From contig CACYTU010000013.1 of the NCBI GenBank assembly GCA_902777355.1, positions 1 through 64,000 on the forward strand: a stretch of DNA of 64,000 bases. Reading direction: 5' to 3'. The DNA is from an uncultured Lachnospiraceae bacterium. GTDB taxonomy: Bacteria; Bacillota; Clostridia; Lachnospirales; Lachnospiraceae. A program made the position numbers and the translations under genes. Each line of letters starts with the position of its first letter. Within the stretch, counting starts at the first letter, position 1. Below are positions 59,400 to 64,000 of this stretch, in pieces. A model generated the notes under the pieces. It did no database searches. It was given only the letters and a program-made list of their open reading frames with translations, and was not told the DNA's origin.

Positions 59400-59610
59400 T
59401 ATTCTTCATCGCGCAATACCCGTGACTTCAGTCGTGGGATACACGCGCAAAAAGGGAAACTCGCTTCACCGTGGGTACAATCCCGCGATGAAGAATAACC
59501 GCTCCGCGAGGATGCGCACGGATGCGGTACGGAAGATGTTGACATGTCTTTGAGAAACAAGACATGTCAACCCGCATCCGGCGCGCAAGACTCGCGAGCG
59601 AGTCTTGAAA
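59400..59610 (-). repeat. R3 palindromic repeat, second (expanded, inverted) copy
   Basis: ATTCTTCATCGCG (59401-59413) is inverted at CGCGATGAAGAAT (about 59483-59496); CCGTGACTTCAGTCGTGGG and the AAGACTCGC/GCGAGTCTT palindrome match 37590-37662 in reverse. An internal segment not in the first copy forms a long interrupted stem: GGATGCGG, then GTTGACATGTCTT/AAGACATGTCAAC, then CCGCATCC. It sits in the divergent promoter region of the two catabolic operons. Confidence 0.75.
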
Positions 59611-59850
59611 TAAAAGTGCAGTAATAAACGTGCATTTGTGTGCGTGCGGACCTGACGGAAGCAGTTGCCCGGTCTGTGAGTGTCCGCACGGCTTTGCTTC
59701 TCAAATAATAAAGGGGATGCGGGGCGACGGTCAAGGAAAAGGGCCGTATTTTGCTTATTTTGCGCAGCTGAGTTTTACAATTGACCCGTGATTTTGGTAT
59801 TTTGCGTATTTGCTGGCGTATTTGCTGAAAGCTGAAAAAAAGCAAAACAA

Positions 59851-59879
59851 TTGCACAGTATTTCGATATCGGTTATAAT
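59851..59879 (+). promoter_or_regulatory. Sigma-70-type promoter of the FGGY kinase/ABC operon
   Basis: TTGCAC (59851-59856) and TATAAT (59874-59879) with the optimal 17-bp spacer, 132 nt upstream of the kinase start. Strong by inspection. Short AT-rich repeats (GATAAAGAATT) follow before the gene. Confidence 0.75.
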
Positions 59880-60011
59880 ATATAAGCTTTTCTTTAATTT
59901 AACAAGGTAAAGCGTTGATTTGATAAAACTATAACGAGATAAAGAATTAAAGCTGTAACGGGATAAAGAATCTGAAAAAGACCGGAAAAGAAACCGAAGG
60001 ACAGGATTGCG

Positions 60012-61613
60012 ATGAAATATATTCTCACGGCAGATATAGGAACCACGGCGCTGAAGACTGCGCTGTACAGCCAGAACGGGGACTTTGTTGCCGGCTGCTC
60101 GCGGGAATACGCTTTTGTGACACCGGAGCCCGGACAGGCTGAACTGGCTGCGGAGGTCTATACGGAAACACTGGCGGCCGGAATAAGCAGCCTTCTGTCG
60201 GATACGGGGATTGATCCGTCGGACATAGAGGTGATCGGATTTTCGACACAGGGAGAGACCATGCTGCTTCTCGATGATGAGAATCGTCCTCTGCGCAGGG
60301 CAGTCCTCTGGTGTGACACCAGGGCGACCGCTGAAGCGGCGGAAATCGCGGAGCATTTCGGACAGAAAGAAATCCGTGAGCATACCGGCCAGGTGGGGGC
60401 GGACCCGATCTGGCCGGGGGCAAAACTTCTGTGGATCAGAAAGCATGAGCCGAAGGTGTTTGAAAAGACTGCCCGCATCGTCCAGCTGGAGGGATGGTTT
60501 TCCCTTCTTCTGACCGGAAGGGCGGCGGGAGAGGATTCTATTCTGGGATCTTCGGTTTACTTTGATATACGCACGCGCACATACTGGCCGCAGATGATGG
60601 AATATCTCGGAATCCGGGAGGAACAGCTCCCTGAGATCGTCCTGCCGGGCGCGATCGTCGGACAGGTCACGGCAGAGGGAGCGGAGCGCTTCGGCCTGGC
60701 GGCAGGAACAAAAGTCAGCATCGGCGGCATCGACCTGGCAGTCGGGGCAGTGGGAGTCGGAAATATCCGTCCGGGCAATTTTTCGGACGTGACCGGATCG
60801 GCTCTGTGCACGATGGCCATGACGGACCATATTATCCTTGACCCGGCAGGAGAGATGCCCTGTTACTGCAGCGCTGTGCCGGGGCTGTACATGATTCATG
60901 CCTATGCAACCGGCGGCATGTGTCTGCGCTGGTTCAGGGATGTTTTTTTCAAAGAGGCTGAGAAAGAAGCTGAAAAAGAATCTGAAGCCGAAGAAAAAAA
61001 TGCCGCAATGACAGAAGCCGAAGGAATAGAAGCCGAAGGAACAGGAGAGGAAGGCAGGGACGGCGGGGGATTAAATGCCTACGACCGCATGGATCTTCTT
61101 GCTGCGGACTGTCCTCCCGGGGCGGAAGGGCTCCTGGCGCTGCCTCACCTGACAGGATCCGGACCGCCGGATCTTTGCCCGGAAATGAAAGGATCCCTGA
61201 TCGGACTGACCCCTGCCCACGGACAAAAACATATCATCCGGGCACTCATGGAGGGGGTCGCCATGATCCTGTGCAGAGTCCTGGAGGCAACAGAGGGTCT
61301 GGGACTTACAGCCGACCGCATTGTCTGTCTGGGCGGAGGCGCCAAAAGCCCTGTGTGGTGCCAGATCAAGGCGGATGCCACGGGGCGTGAAATCGTCACA
61401 ACAGACGGGTATGAGAATGCCGGATGCCTGGGGGCGGCAATGCTTGCGGGCACTGCGGCAGGTATGTTCCCCAGTCTGGAGGAAGCAGTGGACAGGCTGG
61501 TCCGGGAGGACCGGTGCTATCTGCCCGATCCACAGAACGCGGCTGTCTATCGGGATCTTCGCACGCACTATAACGAACTCATGCAGTGCCTTCTGCCGGT
61601 ATTTAGGCGGTAA
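60012..61613 (+). CDS. FGGY-family carbohydrate kinase
   Basis: 533 residues; ATG after GAAGGACAGGATTGCG. Actin-like ATPase fold: TADIGTTALKTALYS (phosphate 1 loop), IGFSTQGETMLLLDDENRP with the GFSxQ substrate loop, AVLWCDTRATAEA, DVTGSALCTMAM, GGMCLRWFRDVFF and VCLGGGAKSPVWCQIKADAT (adenosine motif). It phosphorylates a sugar or polyol such as a gluconate-, xylulose- or erythritol-type compound. A 40-residue Glu/Ala/Lys-rich insert (KEAEKEAEKESEAEEKNA) sits at 60950-61075 between two normally adjacent elements. First gene of the rightward operon with an ABC sugar transporter. Confidence 0.9.
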   Translation: MKYILTADIGTTALKTALYSQNGDFVAGCSREYAFVTPEPGQAELAAEVYTETLAAGISSLLSDTGIDPSDIEVIGFSTQGETMLLLDDENRPLRRAVLWCDTRATAEAAEIAEHFGQKEIREHTGQVGADPIWPGAKLLWIRKHEPKVFEKTARIVQLEGWFSLLLTGRAAGEDSILGSSVYFDIRTRTYWPQMMEYLGIREEQLPEIVLPGAIVGQVTAEGAERFGLAAGTKVSIGGIDLAVGAVGVGNIRPGNFSDVTGSALCTMAMTDHIILDPAGEMPCYCSAVPGLYMIHAYATGGMCLRWFRDVFFKEAEKEAEKESEAEEKNAAMTEAEGIEAEGTGEEGRDGGGLNAYDRMDLLAADCPPGAEGLLALPHLTGSGPPDLCPEMKGSLIGLTPAHGQKHIIRALMEGVAMILCRVLEATEGLGLTADRIVCLGGGAKSPVWCQIKADATGREIVTTDGYENAGCLGAAMLAGTAAGMFPSLEEAVDRLVREDRCYLPDPQNAAVYRDLRTHYNELMQCLLPVFRR

Positions 61614-61649
61614 GCATAGGCTGATGACACAGGACGCAAAATGTCACGC

Positions 61650-61905
61650 AAAATGTAATGTAATTTCCGCCTTTGGGCGAATGCCGGCCGGAATGTAATT
61701 TCCGCTTTGGGCGGACGCGGGCCGGAATGCATTGTCCGCCTTTGGGCGGATGCGGACCGGAATGTAATTTCCGCTTTGGGCGGCCGCGGGCCGGAATGTA
61801 GTTCCCGCTTTTCGGAAGACGAGGATCGGAATGCATTTTCCTGCTTGCGGAGGATGCGGGCCGGCCGCGGGCAGAGGGCCTCAGAGCCGCTTCTGCCCTG
61901 TTCAG
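61650..61905 (+). repeat. R1-derived tandem repeat cluster
   Basis: Six AATGTAATTTCCGCTTTGGG/CGGACGCGGGCCGG-type units of about 35 bp (first R1 hairpin only), ending with one near-complete R1 copy (61830-61905) including GGGCAGAGGG...CTTCTGCCCT. It shows R1 expanding in tandem within the kinase-ATPase gap. Confidence 0.8.
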
Positions 61906-61923
61906 GAAGGAATCTGACCAGAT

Positions 61924-63477
61924 ATGTCTCACACAGAAAACAGTGCGGCGCCGGCGGCGCTGTCACTTCAAAATATCACAAAACTGTATGCCGGAACGGT
62001 CGCGCTGCGGGATGTGAGCCTGACAGTGCGCCGCGGAGAGGTACACGGATTGATCGGCAAGAACGGCGCCGGTAAATCCACGCTGGTAGGCGTCATGTCA
62101 GGCCTGGTCACGCCCAGCAGCGGAGAGATCCTGCTGGACGGGGAAAAATATCACACGCTCACGCCGATCGAGGCAAAGAAGCATCGCATCTCCATCATCA
62201 CGCAGGAACCCCAGGTCATCGAGGAGTCCACTGTGGCCGAAAACCTCTTTTTTCCCCGTTATCTGGAGGGAAAGGAGATTATCGACTGGAAGGGACTTTC
62301 GAAACAGGCAGACAGTATCCTGCGGGAAGCCGGCATGGTCCTGGACCCGGAAATGAAGGTGCGCGACCTGTCGGTCAGCGAGCGCCAGCTGCTCCTCGTG
62401 ATCAAAGCATGCTTTGTGGAAAAGGGCGAGCTGATCATTATGGATGAGGTCTCGGCCTCCCTGTCCAACAGAGATCAGCATATTTTATACGAAATCATCC
62501 GAAAGCTGACCCGGGACGGGAAGACGGTCATTTTTATATCCCATCACACCAAGGAACTGCTGGAAGTCTGTGATGTGGTCACGGTGATCCGCGACGGGCG
62601 GGCTGTGCGAAGCGTGCGCCGGGAAGAGCTGGACCTGAAGACTTTGGCCGGACTGATTGTCGGAAACGAGAGTTATGAAGCCCGAAAAGGCGAGGACCTG
62701 TCGTCGCAGGTCACAGACGAAGAGATCTTCTCCCTGCAGGGATTCACGAGCTACGGGAAATTCCGCAGTATCAGCCTTACACTCCATCGTGGAGAAATCG
62801 TCGGCCTGGCCGGTCTGCGGGGCAGCGGACGGACAGAACTCTTCCGCAGCATCATCGGGGCTGATCCCCACGACAGCGGAACCATGATTCTGTGCGGAAA
62901 GGAAGTCAGCTATTCATCCCCTTCCAAAGCTGCCAGAGATGGTGTGGTCTATCTGACGGAAGAGCGGGAGGCGGAGGGCCTTGTCCCGATCGCTTCCGTG
63001 CGTCAGAACCTGACAATGAGTATTTTACAGAAAATCACCCGCGGAGGACTCCTGCACGGCCGGACCGAAAGAGAAACGGCTGCCCGCAGCATTAAAAAGC
63101 TGGATATCAAAGTGGCATCGCAGCAGCAGGAAGTGCAGCAGCTGTCCGGCGGCAACAAGCAGAAGGTTCTGGTCGGCCGCGTCATGGAACAGCAGCCCCG
63201 GGTCTGCCTGCTGGATGAACCGACCCGCGGCGTGGATATAGAGGCCAAGGACAGTATCCTGCACAGCATCAATCACGGATTCCGTGATAATGCCTGCGCT
63301 CTCATCACATCGCCCGGCGTCGAAGACCTCATGAAGATCTGCGACCGCATCCTGATCCTGTATCAGGGCCGGATCACTGAAGAATTTACCAGAAAAGAGT
63401 TTTCCGAAGAGGATATTTATCGCGCCATGCAGGGCGAAGTTCTGCACGGCCAGGCAGTCCGCGGAGGGGAGGCATAA
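61924..63477 (+). CDS. Sugar ABC transporter ATP-binding protein (RbsA/MglA type)
   Basis: 517 residues, two fused ATPase domains as in the CUT2 family. Domain 1: Walker A GKNGAGKST, signature VSERQLLLVIKA, Walker B ELIIMDEVSASL. Domain 2: degenerate Walker A GLRGSGRTELFR, signature LSGGNKQKVLVGRV, Walker B VCLLDEPTRGVDIE. It energises uptake of a monosaccharide or polyol through the permease encoded next. The start follows AGGAAGG with a long 13-nt spacer. The gap to the permease is 3 nt, so they are translationally linked. The binding protein and any further subunits lie beyond the window. Confidence 0.95.
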   Translation: MSHTENSAAPAALSLQNITKLYAGTVALRDVSLTVRRGEVHGLIGKNGAGKSTLVGVMSGLVTPSSGEILLDGEKYHTLTPIEAKKHRISIITQEPQVIEESTVAENLFFPRYLEGKEIIDWKGLSKQADSILREAGMVLDPEMKVRDLSVSERQLLLVIKACFVEKGELIIMDEVSASLSNRDQHILYEIIRKLTRDGKTVIFISHHTKELLEVCDVVTVIRDGRAVRSVRREELDLKTLAGLIVGNESYEARKGEDLSSQVTDEEIFSLQGFTSYGKFRSISLTLHRGEIVGLAGLRGSGRTELFRSIIGADPHDSGTMILCGKEVSYSSPSKAARDGVVYLTEEREAEGLVPIASVRQNLTMSILQKITRGGLLHGRTERETAARSIKKLDIKVASQQQEVQQLSGGNKQKVLVGRVMEQQPRVCLLDEPTRGVDIEAKDSILHSINHGFRDNACALITSPGVEDLMKICDRILILYQGRITEEFTRKEFSEEDIYRAMQGEVLHGQAVRGGEA

Positions 63478-63480
63478 ATC

Positions 63481-64000
63481 ATGAGACGGACAACGAAAAT
63501 ACAGCTTGCACTGCTCGACAACCTGGTGTGGGTCATGGTTGCGGTGTTCTTTATCATAAATGCTGTCTTCACACCTCAGTTTTTGAGTTCCAGGAACCTC
63601 CTGAATATTCTGTTTCAGTCGGCGACTCTGGGGCTTATGGTTCTGGGACAGGGCATAGTAATGATGGTCGGCGAACTGGATCTTTCCATGGAGGCGACGC
63701 TTGCCTTTGCGCCCGGAATTGCCATCCTTCTGGGCAGTAAGCATGGGCTTTCTGCTGTGGTCTGTGTGATCCTGACATTGCTCATCGGCGTCGCGGTCGG
63801 ATGGTTTAACGGAACCTGTCTGGTGAAACTCCAGACCAACTCCTTTCTGCTGACCATGTCGACACAGATCGTCATGCGGGGGTTGGTACTGTTTCTGGTG
63901 CCTTTCTCACTGGCGAAACTGAATCCTTTTTATACCTGGCTGGGCCGCGGCAAAATCGGTCCCCTTCAGGTGGCGGTTTTAGCCCTCTTTCTTATCTATG
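63481..64000 (+). CDS. Sugar ABC transporter permease (RbsC type), partial at window end
   Basis: 173 residues are visible, and the gene continues past the end. MRRTTKIQLALLDNLVWVMV, then LSSRNLLNILFQSATLGLMV and GELDLSMEATLAFAPGIAIL (the conserved ggiDLSvG-type loop of CUT2 permeases), GWFNGTCLVKLQTNSFLLTM. Multi-spanning membrane protein. GAGGCATAAATC before the ATG supplies the ribosome binding site inside the end of the ATPase gene. Confidence 0.95.
   Translation, partial: MRRTTKIQLALLDNLVWVMVAVFFIINAVFTPQFLSSRNLLNILFQSATLGLMVLGQGIVMMVGELDLSMEATLAFAPGIAILLGSKHGLSAVVCVILTLLIGVAVGWFNGTCLVKLQTNSFLLTMSTQIVMRGLVLFLVPFSLAKLNPFYTWLGRGKIGPLQVAVLALFLIY

Overview
The window looks like chromosome from an anaerobic, gut-type member of the Bacillota, most probably a Lachnospiraceae-like Clostridium. 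The evidence is AGGAGG-type ribosome binding sites, two giant sortase-anchored (LPSTGG) surface proteins, protein kinase-NACHT and paired WYL proteins of the kind common in that family, and oxygen-independent GlpA-like/DUF1667 dehydrogenase genes. The taxon is inferred from gene content only.

Layout. 1-20 kb is mixed housekeeping and signalling: rlmH, a small XRE regulator, a 1231-residue NTF2/PAS/coiled-coil protein with a degenerate kinase ATPase end, an alpha/beta hydrolase, an NYN/OST-HTH RNA-binding protein, the Fe-S carrier Mrp, coaX, a PatB-like lyase, a gamma carbonic anhydrase, a COG2509 flavoprotein, a MATE exporter, two overlapping lipoproteins (amidase, class-A-like serine hydrolase), a hydrolase and an exonuclease III. 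21.6-37.4 kb holds two paralogous surface adhesins of about 2500-2600 residues. 38.1-46 kb carries a protein kinase-NACHT-beta-propeller protein (5' end frameshifted) and two WYL proteins, a possible defence or stress module. 47.4-50.5 kb is the most unusual part: a compact array of structured RNAs (two closed-stem RNAs, one of them a circularly permuted tRNA mimic; a tRNA-like RNA with a 168-nt structured insert in its anticodon arm; two compact tRNA-like genes) followed 80 nt later by a DUF2828 protein with a complete vWA MIDAS. By architecture this resembles the bacterial Ro60 (Rsr)/Y RNA/YrlA system, where a vWA-bearing RNA-binding protein partners with tRNA-mimicking RNAs. 50.7-53.5 kb holds a lipoprotein, an XRE-Uma2 fusion and a truncated DUF3990-like/XRE toxin-antitoxin-type pair. 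53.6-64 kb is a divergent catabolic locus: leftward a five-gene set of three GlpA/GlpB/DUF1667-like genes plus an SDR and a zinc alcohol dehydrogenase; rightward an FGGY kinase and a sugar ABC transporter (ATPase, partial permease). It probably imports, phosphorylates and oxidises a polyol or sugar.

Two genome-scale habits stand out. First, the non-coding DNA is full of repeats: at least three dispersed palindromic families (R1, R2, R3), R1 sitting directly behind terminators. Second, the 3' ends of many genes have been tandemly duplicated with the stop codon inside the repeat unit, at least nine times in this window, on both strands and with unrelated sequences. This points to a mutational process acting at gene ends rather than to a mobile element.
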